Positions 16,769 through 25,088 of a DNA stretch of 64,000 bases are shown here, in pieces. Position 1 is the first letter of the stretch. Each line of letters starts with the position of its first letter. The notes below the pieces were generated by a model. It was not told where the DNA came from, ran no database searches, and worked only from the letters and a program-made list of their open reading frames with translations. Both the position numbers and the translations under genes were made by a program. The stretch is from Streptomyces piniterrae (GTDB taxonomy: Bacteria; Actinomycetota; Actinomycetes; Streptomycetales; Streptomycetaceae): the NCBI RefSeq assembly GCF_005048155.1, contig NZ_SUMB01000001.1, forward strand, positions 620,001 to 684,000. Direction: 5' to 3'.

Positions 16769-18100
16769 TCAGGCGAGCGGCGGTCCCAGCGTCGCCGGGG
16801 TGGCGCCGTCGGGACGGACGGTGATGCCGTACGCCGCCTTCGTGGGGGTGGAGTGGAAGGCCGGGGTGTGGACCGGCAGCAGGTGTTCGAGGAGGACGGT
16901 CGTTTCGCGGAGCGCGAATTGCAGACCGAGGCAGGCGCGGGGGCCGATGCCGAAGGGGAGGTAGGCGCCCGGGTGGGTGGGGCGGCCGTCCGGGGTCGTG
17001 AAGCGCCGGGGGTCGAAGTGCTCCGGGTCCGGCCACAGTTCGGGAACGCGGTGGGTGAGGTACGGGCTGATCAGAATGTCGGTGCCCGCTTCGATGGCGT
17101 AGCCGGCGAGGGTGTCGTCCTCGGCGGCATGGCGAGGCAGGATCCAGGCGGCCGGATAGAGCCGGAGCGTCTCGTGGACCAGCGCCTGGAGGGCCTGGCG
17201 GCGTTGCGTCGACCCTTCGGCGCCGGCGGCAAGGGCCTGTTCGCGGGCGGCGGGGTAGCGGTCGAGGAGGAGGTAGAGCCAGGTCAGGGTGGTGGCGGTG
17301 GTCTCGTGACCGGCCACGAGCAGCGTGATCAACTCGTCGCGGATCAGCTGGTCGGTGTATTCGGGGCGGTCGGTGGCGGCGTCGAGCAGGGTGTGCAGCA
17401 GACCGGAACCGTCGGGGCCGGTCGCCCCGCTGCGGGCGGTCTCGATGGCGTGCCGGGCGACCGCGTCGATCCGGGCGAGGTCGGCGGCCACCGTGTCCTG
17501 CGCGTCGGTGGCATCGGCGGGCAGCGTCGGAAGAGCGGCCATCACGGCCTCCACGGAGGCCAGTTCACGCTCGGTCCCGTCATCGAGGGGGTGCCCGGTG
17601 AGGGAGCGCCAGATGGTGTCCAGGGCGAAGCGGCGCATCTCCCGCCCGACATCGAAGGTCTGCCCGGTGCGGGCGTACCCGTCCCAGCGCTCGGCGGTGA
17701 TCCGGGCGGCCTCGGCGATCCGCTTCTCGTAGCGGCGCATCCCGGTGCCGGTGAACTGGGCTTGCAGCAAGCGGCGCTGTCGCTTCCATGCCGCGCCGGT
17801 GGCGGCGACGACGCCGTCGCCGATCAGCAGGCGGGCGCGGTGGGAGCGCTTGACGTACTGGTCCGGGTGCCGGGCGAGTACGTGTTGGACGGCATGGGGG
17901 TCGGTGACGAGGACGGTGCGGGCCGGTCCGAGGCGGAACGCGGCGATACCGCCTAACCGTTCGCGTACCTGGGAGAGCAGATCGACCAGTTCGCCTCCCG
18001 TGGAGTGCCACCGCTCCACGAGTGCGGGCTCGGCTTCGGGGACCGGTCGCCCCGTTCCGGGAGGGTGCGGGAGGGCGCCGAGGCTGGCTTCGGTGGCCAC
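16769..18100 (-). CDS. Cytochrome P450
   Basis: A 443-residue class I-type P450. The I-helix oxygen-binding motif is AGHETT, the K-helix ExxR is ETLR, and the heme-binding loop is FGIGPRACLG. Start GTG 18100 (VATEASLGALPHPPG) has GGAGAA about 6 bases upstream; the frame extends upstream without a site. It points the same way as the lasso operon and ends 342 bp before the precursor, so a tailoring role is possible but unproven. No ferredoxin or reductase gene is nearby. Confidence 0.93.
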   Translation of the reverse strand: MATEASLGALPHPPGTGRPVPEAEPALVERWHSTGGELVDLLSQVRERLGGIAAFRLGPARTVLVTDPHAVQHVLARHPDQYVKRSHRARLLIGDGVVAATGAAWKRQRRLLQAQFTGTGMRRYEKRIAEAARITAERWDGYARTGQTFDVGREMRRFALDTIWRSLTGHPLDDGTERELASVEAVMAALPTLPADATDAQDTVAADLARIDAVARHAIETARSGATGPDGSGLLHTLLDAATDRPEYTDQLIRDELITLLVAGHETTATTLTWLYLLLDRYPAAREQALAAGAEGSTQRRQALQALVHETLRLYPAAWILPRHAAEDDTLAGYAIEAGTDILISPYLTHRVPELWPDPEHFDPRRFTTPDGRPTHPGAYLPFGIGPRACLGLQFALRETTVLLEHLLPVHTPAFHSTPTKAAYGITVRPDGATPATLGPPLA

Positions 18101-18299
18101 AGTCTTCTCCTGATTCAACTGCTGGGCTTGGTCCCTGACGGGGCGTTTGTCATCACGGACTGTACGTGAGTGGCGGCATGCGGTGACAGTCCGCGGAGGG
18201 ATCTTCGCAGGTCCCGTTCGCGCGGAGGGATCCTCGGAGATGCGGATGGATCCCCCCGCACGACCGGATGGGCCCCCGCACGAACAGTGCCCCGGTCGC

Positions 18300-19094
18300 T
18301 CAGCCCCGCGGGCGGATATGGAGCTCAAGTCCGCTCGTCCCGGGCGCCTCCGCCCCCGGCAGCAGCCGCATGTCGTGGTCGTAGTCGCCACCGACGAGCG
18401 ACCGGAACGGGACGGGTTCCTCAGTGAAGAGTCCGTCGAGCCGTCGGCCGTACTCCCGCTTGACCGCCGCGAACCGCTCTTGTGGCAGGTCGACCGTGCC
18501 GTAGACCGCGAACGGGTCGAGCGGTGCCATGCCGGTGAACCACAACACCCCGTGTTGCAGGGGGTGGAGGACATCCGCGAGGTCTCCGTGGATACCCCGG
18601 TCGGAGAACGCCGACTCGCGGGCGCCGATCGTTGTCGACAGCAGTGCCCGCCGTCCTCCCAGGGCGCCCTCGCTGTAGGGCGGGAGGACCGCCGGGCCGT
18701 GTGCGAACCCGTTGGTGAACACCCGGTCGATCCAGCCCTTGAGTATCGCGGGCACGGAGAACCACCACATCGGGAACTGCAGAATCACCGCGTCCGACCA
18801 GCGCACCTTCTCCTGCTCGGCCGCGATGTCGGGCGAGAGCCGGCCCGCCAGTGTGGCCCGCTCATGCGCGGCCAGTACGTCGAGGCGCTGGTCCGCGGCG
18901 TCGTCGGGGAAGTCGTCGGCGTCCACCGCCGCCTTCCACTTCATCGCGTAGAGGTCGGACACCTTCACCTCGTGCCCTGCCGTACGCAGATGCTCGACCG
19001 CGAAGTCGGCCAGGGCGGCGTTGAGGGAACGGGGCTCCGGGTGGGCGCTGACAACGAGGATCTTCTTCTGCCGCTGCGGCGTGGAATTGCTCAT
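18300..19094 (-). CDS. NAD(P)H:quinone oxidoreductase (flavodoxin-fold, NQO1/MdaB type)
   Basis: A 264-residue flavoprotein of the NQO1/MdaB family: ILVVSAHPEPRSLNAALADFAVEHL at the N-terminus, AVILQFPMWWFSVPAILKGWIDRVF in the middle, and GGRRALLSTTIGA. It reduces quinones by two electrons with FAD. Divergent from the MmyB-type regulator at 19192, an arrangement common in streptomycetes where the regulator represses the reductase (established pattern of the family; here inference). Confidence 0.92.
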   Translation of the reverse strand: MSNSTPQRQKKILVVSAHPEPRSLNAALADFAVEHLRTAGHEVKVSDLYAMKWKAAVDADDFPDDAADQRLDVLAAHERATLAGRLSPDIAAEQEKVRWSDAVILQFPMWWFSVPAILKGWIDRVFTNGFAHGPAVLPPYSEGALGGRRALLSTTIGARESAFSDRGIHGDLADVLHPLQHGVLWFTGMAPLDPFAVYGTVDLPQERFAAVKREYGRRLDGLFTEEPVPFRSLVGGDYDHDMRLLPGAEAPGTSGLELHIRPRG

Positions 19095-19191
19095 GCGGCC
19101 ACGTTCGCGCAGGTGGGGTGGGGTAGCCAGCGCCCTGTTCGACCGGCGGACCCGCGGTCCTGGTACTGCGGGGGCCACCCATACTTGAGGC

Positions 19192-20112
19192 ATGGACGGC
19201 GTGGACCAGATCAAGCACACGGACGGCACGGCCCAGCGGATCGACGGGATCGACGGCATCGGCGACACCCGGCGGGCACTCGGCGGCTTTCTGCGCGCCC
19301 GCCGGGGGCGTGTCGCACCGGAGCGCGTCGGGCTCGCCGGCGGCGGCCGTCGGAGAGTGCGGGGGCTGCGCCGCGAGGAGCTGGCCCAGCTCGCGGGGAT
19401 CAGCGTGGACTACTACGTACGCCTCGAACAGGGCCGGGCCACCCAGCCGTCCCGGGAGGTGCTCGACGCGCTCGCCGGGGCGCTGGGGCTGGACGCGGCG
19501 GAGCGCAGGCATCTCGCCACCCTGGCCGGTGCCCACCGCGACCCCGCGCCCGAGGCCCGGGTCAGCCCTCTGCTCCAGCGGGTGCTGGACACCATGGCAG
19601 AGCTTCCGGCTTTCGTGACGAACCACCGCCTCGACGTGGTGGCCTGGAACAGCCTGGGCGCCGAGCTGACCGGCGGCCTGGGCGACCCGGGCCGCCGCGA
19701 CCGGAACAACGCCAGGTACCTCTTCCTCGACCCCGCCGCCCGGCTCGTCCACCCCGAGTGGGAGGACAGGGCGGCCGAAGCCGTGGGTCAACTACGGGTC
19801 GCCGCGGGGCGTTACCCCGACGACGGGGAACTGGCCGCTCTCGTCACCGAACTGTCCCAGCACAGCGCCGAGTTCCGGAGCATCTGGGCCACCGGAGAGG
19901 TCGTCATGTGCGCGGCGGGGCGCAAACGGCTGCGGCATCCGGACGCCGGACTGCTCACCCTGGACTTCGAGACCCTCCACGTGCCGGCGGCGCCCGGCGA
20001 AACGGGCCTGGTCATGCATGTGTTCAGTGCCGAGGAGGGCAGCCCGGACGCTATCGCCCTCGCCCGGCTCGCCGTACGGGCAGCCGGCGGCCCTGGCATC
20101 GCGACGACCTGA
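19192..20112 (+). CDS. XRE-family regulator with MmyB-like ligand-binding domain
   Basis: A 306-residue regulator. The XRE helix-turn-helix is RGLRREELAQLAGISVDYYVRLEQGRATQPSREVLDALA (residues about 62-100). The MmyB-like domain follows (FVTNHRLDVVAWNSLG, ARYLFLDPAARLVH, KRLRHPDAGLLTL). It begins with a 25-residue Asp/Gly/Ile-rich leader that may be an annotation extension, but no better start is obvious. It is paralogous to the fragment at 2-490 and divergent from the quinone reductase gene. Confidence 0.93.
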   Translation: MDGVDQIKHTDGTAQRIDGIDGIGDTRRALGGFLRARRGRVAPERVGLAGGGRRRVRGLRREELAQLAGISVDYYVRLEQGRATQPSREVLDALAGALGLDAAERRHLATLAGAHRDPAPEARVSPLLQRVLDTMAELPAFVTNHRLDVVAWNSLGAELTGGLGDPGRRDRNNARYLFLDPAARLVHPEWEDRAAEAVGQLRVAAGRYPDDGELAALVTELSQHSAEFRSIWATGEVVMCAAGRKRLRHPDAGLLTLDFETLHVPAAPGETGLVMHVFSAEEGSPDAIALARLAVRAAGGPGIATT

Positions 20113-20211
20113 CGCGCGAACGGTTCCGCGGCCGGTGGGTCCGCGGTCGGCGGGCCCGCGCGTTGACGCCGCCCGTCTACGCCACCCGGCCTCGTCGCCC
20201 CGGGGCGCGCT

Positions 20212-20544
20212 CTAGTCGGGCCGGTCCGGACGCAGCACCAGCTGGAGCAGCCCCGGGAAGCGGGTGTCGAACTCCGCCCGGCGGAGCCGGTTGACGCGCT
20301 TGGGGCCCTGGTCGCGCTGCTCGACGAGGCCCGCGCCGCGCAGTACGGCGAAATGGTGGCTGAGCGCCGCCTTCCCGACGGGCACGTCGAAGCTGCCGCA
20401 GGCCCGCGACCACTCGGGAGAGCCGGCCAGCTCCCTGACGAGGGTGAGTCGTACGGGGTCGGCGAGGGCGGCGAGTGCGGCGAGGAGGGGCACGTCGTCG
20501 GGGTGGGTGTGCTCGGGAGCGGCCCGATGGCTCGGGGTGGTCAC
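20212..20544 (-). CDS. ArsR/HxlR-type winged-helix regulator
   Basis: A 110-residue ArsR-type regulator. The winged helix spans about residues 20-95 (LAALADPVRLTLVRELAGSPEW, VPVGKAALSHHFAVLRGAGLVEQRDQG). There are no CxC metal-binding cysteines, so it is not a metal sensor of the classical ArsR kind. GTG 20544 has GGAGGA upstream; the frame opens farther but runs into the tandem-repeat promoter. It is divergent from the quinone oxidoreductase gene at 20768 and probably controls it. Confidence 0.9.
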   Translation of the reverse strand: MTTPSHRAAPEHTHPDDVPLLAALAALADPVRLTLVRELAGSPEWSRACGSFDVPVGKAALSHHFAVLRGAGLVEQRDQGPKRVNRLRRAEFDTRFPGLLQLVLRPDRPD

Positions 20545-20571
20545 GTTGTCCTCCCGTGCGGATTCCGGCTT

Positions 20572-20613
20572 GCCGAGTGTTCGATGGAAACCATACACTG
20601 CGCCGAGTGTTCG
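20572..20613. promoter_or_regulatory. 12-bp direct repeat GCCGAGTGTTCG flanking an inverted repeat
   Basis: GCCGAGTGTTCG occurs at 20572-20583 and 20602-20613, exactly 30 bp apart (about three turns). Between them lies the inverted repeat ATGGAAACCAT (20584-20594). The cluster lies just upstream of the ArsR-type gene in the divergent promoter, the expected place for its operator. Confidence 0.55.
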
Positions 20614-20631
20614 CTTTTGGTTGAACACCAT

Positions 20632-20676
20632 GACGCCCTGAGCGCCCTGAGCGCCCTGAACACCCTGAACACGCTG
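20632..20676. repeat. 9-bp tandem repeat, five units
   Basis: Units GACGCCCTG, AGCGCCCTG, AGCGCCCTG, AACACCCTG and AACACGCTG run without gaps in the divergent ArsR/oxidoreductase gap. The array is flanked by two copies of GTTGAACAC (20620-20628 and 20687-20695). Confidence 0.85.
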
Positions 20677-20767
20677 AACAGTCCTCGTTGAACACTTCTT
20701 TGTCGGTACATCTCGTCGGATGCTCCTCGCCGAGCAGCCGAGGAACAGTCGAGCCGGAGGCAATGGC

Positions 20768-21742
20768 ATGCGCGCGATCGAGTTTGTGGAGTACGGCGGT
20801 CCCGAGGTCCTGACCGTGGTGGAGACGGACGCACCCGAACCCGGCCCCGGGCAGGTGAGCATCGACGTCGCGTACGCGGGCGTGAACTTCGCCGACCTGA
20901 AGGCACGTGCGGAGGGCTACCGGGTGCCGGCGCTGCCCTACCGGCCCGGTCTGGAGGTCTCCGGACGGGTGCGGGCGGTCGGCGCGGGCGTGACCGGGCT
21001 GTCCGCCGGCCAGCAGGTGACCGCCCTCACGGATGGCGGCGGCTACGCGGAGGTGGCCGTCGCGGAGGCGGCGACCGTCTTCCCGCTGCCGCAGGGTGTC
21101 GACCTGCGCACGGCCGCGACCCTCCCGACAGTGCTGCCGACTGCGTACGCACTGGTGCACACGGTGGGCCGACTGCAACCGGGCGAGACGGTGCTGGTCC
21201 AGGGCGCGGCCGGCGGAGTCGGCACCGTCGTGGGTCAGTTGGCGAAGGCGGCGGGCGCGGGCGCGGTGTACGGCGTGGTGTCGTCGGCAGGCAAGGCCGA
21301 GTACGCCCGCTCGCACGGCTACGACGAGGTGTTCGTCGGCGACTTCGAGAAGGCCGTCCGGACGGCGACCGGGGAGCGCGGGGTCGACCTGGGCCTGGAC
21401 CCGGTCGGCGGCGAGACGCTGAAGGCCACTCTGTCCTCGCTCGCGGTCTTCGGCCGCCTGGTCTCCTTCGGCAACGCGAGCTCGGCCGAGCCGTGGCGCG
21501 TGGGGCAGCCGGAGCTGTATCCCACGGGACTCTCGGTCGGCGGCTTCTCCATTCTGATGCTGGCCCGCACCGCCCCCACCGCGCTGCGGACGCTGGCCGA
21601 GCGGGCGTTCGCGAAGCTCGCCGACGGCACGGTCTCCCTGCCGGTCACCGCCGAGTTCGCTCTGGCGGAGGCGGCGGAGGCGCACCGGCTGATGGGGTCG
21701 CGGACGAGCACGGGCAAGCTCCTGCTGAAGGTGGCCGGCTAG
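20768..21742 (+). CDS. Quinone oxidoreductase (zeta-crystallin-type MDR)
   Basis: A 324-residue zinc-free medium-chain reductase. The N-terminal part reads MRAIEFVEYGGPEVLTVVE, the signature YAGVNFADLKARA, and the NADPH motif QGAAGGVGTVVGQLAKA. C-terminal FALAEAAEAHRLMGSRTSTGKLLLKV closes the family pattern. It reduces quinones by one electron or enones with NADPH. ATG 20768 is preceded by GGAGG; the upstream in-frame start at 20720 lacks a site. It is followed by a clear terminator. Confidence 0.93.
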   Translation: MRAIEFVEYGGPEVLTVVETDAPEPGPGQVSIDVAYAGVNFADLKARAEGYRVPALPYRPGLEVSGRVRAVGAGVTGLSAGQQVTALTDGGGYAEVAVAEAATVFPLPQGVDLRTAATLPTVLPTAYALVHTVGRLQPGETVLVQGAAGGVGTVVGQLAKAAGAGAVYGVVSSAGKAEYARSHGYDEVFVGDFEKAVRTATGERGVDLGLDPVGGETLKATLSSLAVFGRLVSFGNASSAEPWRVGQPELYPTGLSVGGFSILMLARTAPTALRTLAERAFAKLADGTVSLPVTAEFALAEAAEAHRLMGSRTSTGKLLLKVAG

Positions 21743-21764
21743 GCCGTTCCGACCCCGGCCCACC

Positions 21765-21800
21765 GGACAGGCCCCAGGCCCGAGGCCCCAGGGCCTGTCC
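21765..21800. terminator. Rho-independent-type hairpin
   Basis: GGACAGGCCC (21765-21774) pairs with GGGCCTGTCC (21791-21800) after the oxidoreductase stop. The 16-nt loop is itself GC-rich and can pair further. Confidence 0.7.
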
Positions 21801-21939
21801 GCCCCGACCGATCGGGGCAGGGCCGGACATCTCGGTGCGGCCGTGCCACCCCGCGGAGGGCGGCGCATCGGCCCGTCGGACGCGACGGCATACTTGCCCG
21901 TCGGCGCGACGTGTTCATTTCCGCATGTGAGGAGCAGTC

Positions 21940-22536
21940 ATGGCCGATCAGCCCGATGCCGAGAAGACCACCTTCCGGACGGTCTTCGAAGTGGGCCCGG
22001 ACGCCCTGGCGCAGACACAGCGCATGGCCGACACGTTCCAGCACGCCATCGCCCCGGCGACCGTCGACCACGACTTCGGCGAGATCAGCCGTGCCGCGGA
22101 GGCGATCCCCGACAGCTCGACGGTCAAGATCATCCGTGGCTGGGGGCTCCAGGAGACCGCTCCGGTCGGCGTCATGGTGCTGTCGCTCAGGGAAGCCGTC
22201 CGCCAGGGGCTCACCCATCCCTTCGGCAACCCCGCCCTCTGGGAGAAGACCGAGGCGGCGCTCGCCGACGCCTTCGTCGGGCTCGGCGAACAGGAGGGCA
22301 CACACCTCTCGTTCTACGGGGATGCCACCGACAGCACCAGCTACTACTACAACCTGCTGTTCGCGCTCCAGGACGAGGAGACCGAGGGCTACGTCCACGC
22401 CCTCGCCTTCTGCGTCAATGTGACCGTCGCGCTGGACGGGGAGAAGACGCGCGCGCTGACCCTCGACGACACCGCATGGTTCACCATCCGGCTGAACGCG
22501 ATCGCCGTGCGACAAGCCCTCAGGCCCACCGCCTGA
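21940..22536 (+). CDS. Cyt-like cytolytic delta-endotoxin-family protein
   Basis: A 198-residue protein that resembles the Cyt (PF01338) pore-forming toxins of Bacillus thuringiensis. Matching stretches against my memory of Cyt2 are MADTFQHAIAPATVDHDFGE near residue 30 and FYGDATDSTSYYYNLLFALQ near residue 125, then ALAFCVNVTVALD and LDDTAWFTIRLNAIAV. In Cyt2 the corresponding part reads NYTYNVLFAIQ. It has no signal peptide, as in Cyt proteins. Several other bacteria carry Cyt-like genes linked to pathogenicity. ATG 21940 follows GAGGAG. A strong hairpin ends the gene. Target and toxicity are not known. Confidence 0.78.
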   Translation: MADQPDAEKTTFRTVFEVGPDALAQTQRMADTFQHAIAPATVDHDFGEISRAAEAIPDSSTVKIIRGWGLQETAPVGVMVLSLREAVRQGLTHPFGNPALWEKTEAALADAFVGLGEQEGTHLSFYGDATDSTSYYYNLLFALQDEETEGYVHALAFCVNVTVALDGEKTRALTLDDTAWFTIRLNAIAVRQALRPTA

Positions 22537-22543
22537 CCGTCGG

Positions 22544-22572
22544 CCGGGGCGTGGCGCCGCGCCACGCCCCGG
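22544..22572. terminator. Bidirectional hairpin terminator
   Basis: CCGGGGCGTGGCG (22544-22556) pairs with CGCCACGCCCCGG (22560-22572), a 13-bp perfect stem with a 3-nt loop, between the convergent Cyt-like and SRPBCC genes. Confidence 0.85.
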
Positions 22573-22603
22573 CTCGCCGCGATGCGGGCGGCCAGGTGCG
22601 CGG

Positions 22604-23062
22604 TCAGCCAGGTGTGATGCGGCCGCGCCAGGCTCCGGATTCGGCGCCGCGGTGCTCGATGTAGTCCTTGAAGCGCCGCATATCACCCTTGACGCGGCGG
22701 TCGACGGTTCCCGACATGAGGGCGGCCCTCTCCGCCAGGCTGGAGGGCTCGACTTCCATCACGAGCTGCACCCGGGTGTGGGTGCCGTCCAGGGGCTGGA
22801 AGCCGACCAGGCCCTGCTGCCAGGTGTCGCCGGCGGTGGTCCGCCAGACGATCCGGTCGTCCGGCAGCTGGTCGACGATCTCCGTCTCGAACTCCCGCCG
22901 CACACCACCGATCTTGGTGGTCCAGCGGTTGTGCCGGTCGTCGAGCTGGGTGATCTTCTCGACGCCCGCCATGAAGGTCGGGAACTCCTCGAACTGCGTC
23001 CACTGGTTGTAGGCGGTGTGGACCGGGACCTCGACGTCCACCGTCTTCTTCACCGTGCTCAT
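22604..23062 (-). CDS. SRPBCC-family (START/cyclase-like) protein
   Basis: A 152-residue SRPBCC helix-grip protein: KKTVDVEVPVHTAYNQWTQFEEFPTFM at the N-terminus, then RFKDYIE near the C-terminus. Such proteins bind hydrophobic ligands; similar genes are found near streptomycete gas vesicle clusters, and this one is divergent from gvpO. No ligand or reaction can be given. Confidence 0.88.
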   Translation of the reverse strand: MSTVKKTVDVEVPVHTAYNQWTQFEEFPTFMAGVEKITQLDDRHNRWTTKIGGVRREFETEIVDQLPDDRIVWRTTAGDTWQQGLVGFQPLDGTHTRVQLVMEVEPSSLAERAALMSGTVDRRVKGDMRRFKDYIEHRGAESGAWRGRITPG

Positions 23063-23469
23063 TGCTACGCCTCCTCAGTGGTGGTTGGGGCATTACGCAG
23101 GTACGAAATGTGCGGTGCATACCTCGCGTGGTGCAGCGGCTGCCCAATAACCGGCTTCCTAGACCACGTCCTCGGCTGTTTTTCGGGTTCCGCGCCCCTG
23201 GACGCCCTCGGGCATACCGTCCTGAGGTCGCATCAATTCGACTTCGAGCAGGGGGACTTGGCGCAGGGAACGACCAATAAGCGCTGGTCGACGGGCCCCA
23301 CAGGGCTCGTAGTCATGTCGTGGCCGCGGACGGCGCGCCCAAAAACCGTGCTTCGGACGAGGTCGCCACGCATAGGTCCGAATCCCTCGGGCACCCGAAC
23401 CTCTATCGCCAGCAGACGGCCAATCGTCCCCAGACAGACAACCCCACGATGTACGACAGGGCGGGATTC
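23063..23469. other. 407-bp divergent gap before the gas vesicle cluster
   Basis: No gene is supported. It should contain the promoters for the SRPBCC gene and for gvpO. The frame of gvpO is open upstream to 23320, but the extra residues are not family-like. I cannot assign a promoter with confidence. Confidence 0.4.
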
Positions 23470-23778
23470 ATGGCGACCGAGGAAGACGAGGAGCGCAGGG
23501 CGACAGACAGCGGCAGGACGGAGCGGATAACGGCTCCGGCGGCAATGCGCCATGCCTCGGGACAACTTGCGGAGATGCTCCGATGTGAACCCGGCACGGT
23601 TTCGGCGCTCAAGCCCACACACGACGGTTGGTCGGCGAATGTGGAGGTCGTGGAGATCGAAAAGGTCCCCGACACCACCAGTGTGATGGCTTCCTACCGC
23701 GTTGATCTGGACCCCAAGGGCCGGCTCCGGGAATACGAGAGAGTTCGTCGGTATGCGCGGGGCCACCTCGACACCTGA
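23470..23778 (+). CDS. gvpO: Gas vesicle protein GvpO
   Basis: A 102-residue GvpO. After an acidic variable N-terminus comes the conserved block SALKPTHDGWSANVEVVEIE, then SVMASYRVDLDPKGRLREYERVRRYARG. GvpO is required for vesicle formation in haloarchaea and opens the actinobacterial cluster. ATG 23470 is the start of the recognisable protein; alternative ATG 23449 has no site. The stop lies in the first copy of a 22-bp duplication. Confidence 0.9.
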   Translation: MATEEDEERRATDSGRTERITAPAAMRHASGQLAEMLRCEPGTVSALKPTHDGWSANVEVVEIEKVPDTTSVMASYRVDLDPKGRLREYERVRRYARGHLDT

Positions 23779-23814
23779 AGGGTGCCGCCTCGACACCTGA
23801 AGGGTGAGGTGTCG
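23766..23814. repeat. 22-bp-period duplication over the gvpO stop, with hairpin
   Basis: CCTCGACACCTGAAGGGTG is present at 23766-23784 and 23788-23806. The second copy forms a hairpin: CGACACCT (23791-23798) with AGGTGTCG (23807-23814). It could attenuate or terminate transcription between gvpO and gvpA, or stabilise the gvpA message. Confidence 0.75.
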
Positions 23815-23886
23815 GCAGCGTATGGCGTGAGTCTGACACGAACGGTTCCATGACCCGCTCCAGTCCACTGGAAGGGACGATCGACC

Positions 23887-24339
23887 GTGACTGTCGTTCA
23901 ACAATCAAAAAACGCGCCCACCAGCGGCAGCGGCTCGGGAAATCTCTACGACGTCCTTGAGCTGATCCTTGACCGAGGGCTCGTCATCGATGCCTTTGTA
24001 CGGGTCTCCCTCGTCGGCATCGAAATACTCAAGATCGACGTACGCGTGGTCGTCGCGAGCGTGGACACGTATCTGCGCTTCGCCGAGGCATGCAATCGCC
24101 TGGACCTGGAATCAGGCAGCAAGGCGCCGAGCCAGCTCACTGAACTGGTGGGCGAGGCGACCGAGAACGGCGCCAGGAGAAAGTCGAAGGGCGCACTGGC
24201 AGGCGCCGTCGAGGCAATCGGTGACTCCCTGCACCAGGGCCGGGAACCCGAGCAGGAAGAACACGAGGAAGCCCACACGGGCCGCAAAACATCCGCCACC
24301 GGCGGCCGTCGCACCGCCCGCCGACGTGAGGAGGACTGA
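23887..24339 (+). CDS. gvpA: Gas vesicle structural protein GvpA
   Basis: A 150-residue GvpA-family protein. Residues 20-72 match the highly conserved shell sequence ([47 protein letters not shown]). The remaining 75 residues are a charged Lys/Arg/Glu tail, longer than in typical 70-residue shell proteins but usual for streptomycete GvpA. GTG 23887 has GGAAGGGA upstream. The protein would form the ribs of the gas vesicle wall. Confidence 0.93.
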   Translation: MTVVQQSKNAPTSGSGSGNLYDVLELILDRGLVIDAFVRVSLVGIEILKIDVRVVVASVDTYLRFAEACNRLDLESGSKAPSQLTELVGEATENGARRKSKGALAGAVEAIGDSLHQGREPEQEEHEEAHTGRKTSATGGRRTARRREED

Positions 24340-24342
24340 CCC

Positions 24343-25056
24343 ATGACGACGTACGTCTACGCCATCACCGGGGCCGAACACCCCCTCCGGCTGTCCGGAA
24401 TCGCCGGTGTGGGCAACCCCGCGGCGGAGCTGCGCACCATCCGGACGAAGGACCTGTGTGCGGTGGTCAGCGACGCGCCGGAGGAGCTACGGGCCAAGCG
24501 CCGGGATGTCGCGGCTCACCAGGATGTCCAGGAGCGGCTTCTGGCGGACGGTCCCTCGTTGCCGATGCGCTTCGGGCTGATCGGCCCCGACGACGAGCAG
24601 GTCGCCTCCGCGCTGGAGGAAGCCCACGACACCTACGCCCAGCGCCTCGAAGAGCTGGACGGCTGCCGGGAGTACCACCTCAAGGTCGCCTGCGACGAGG
24701 ACGACCTGATGCTGGAGATCGCGCGGGAGTCCGACGAGATACGCCGGCTGAACGACCACACCCGGGAGAACCCCGGCGCGTACGACGACAAGGTGGCGCT
24801 CGGCGAGCTGATTTCGCGGGAGGTCTACACCCGCCAGGAGCGCGCCCGTACGGACATCGTGGCCCGGCTCGCCCGGTCAGCGGTCCGCACCGTGACCGGC
24901 GAACCGACCAAGCACCATTTCCTCAACGTGTCGTTCCTCGTCGAGCGTGAGAACGCGATCGCTTTCTCCCATGCGGTGCACGAGGAGGAGGAGCGGCGCG
25001 GCCGGACCTACGGTTTCCGCTTGTACGGCCCGCTGCCTCCGTACAGCTTCGTCTGA
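24343..25056 (+). CDS. gvpF: Gas vesicle protein GvpF/GvpL family (GvpF)
   Basis: A 237-residue GvpF/L protein. The start TTYVYAITGAEHPLRL, the block LPMRFGLIGPDDEQV, and the end YGFRLYGPLPPYSFV are diagnostic. The family associates with GvpA and is thought to prevent its premature aggregation. It begins 3 bp after gvpA. Confidence 0.93.
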   Translation: MTTYVYAITGAEHPLRLSGIAGVGNPAAELRTIRTKDLCAVVSDAPEELRAKRRDVAAHQDVQERLLADGPSLPMRFGLIGPDDEQVASALEEAHDTYAQRLEELDGCREYHLKVACDEDDLMLEIARESDEIRRLNDHTRENPGAYDDKVALGELISREVYTRQERARTDIVARLARSAVRTVTGEPTKHHFLNVSFLVERENAIAFSHAVHEEEERRGRTYGFRLYGPLPPYSFV

Positions 25057-25088
25057 CAGCTCTTCCCGCGAAGGAGGAAGACTGACAC

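Noticed and set aside
20632..20676. Possible CRISPR-like array
   Set aside because: Units are 9 bp and contiguous without spacers; this is a simple tandem repeat. No cas genes are in the window.
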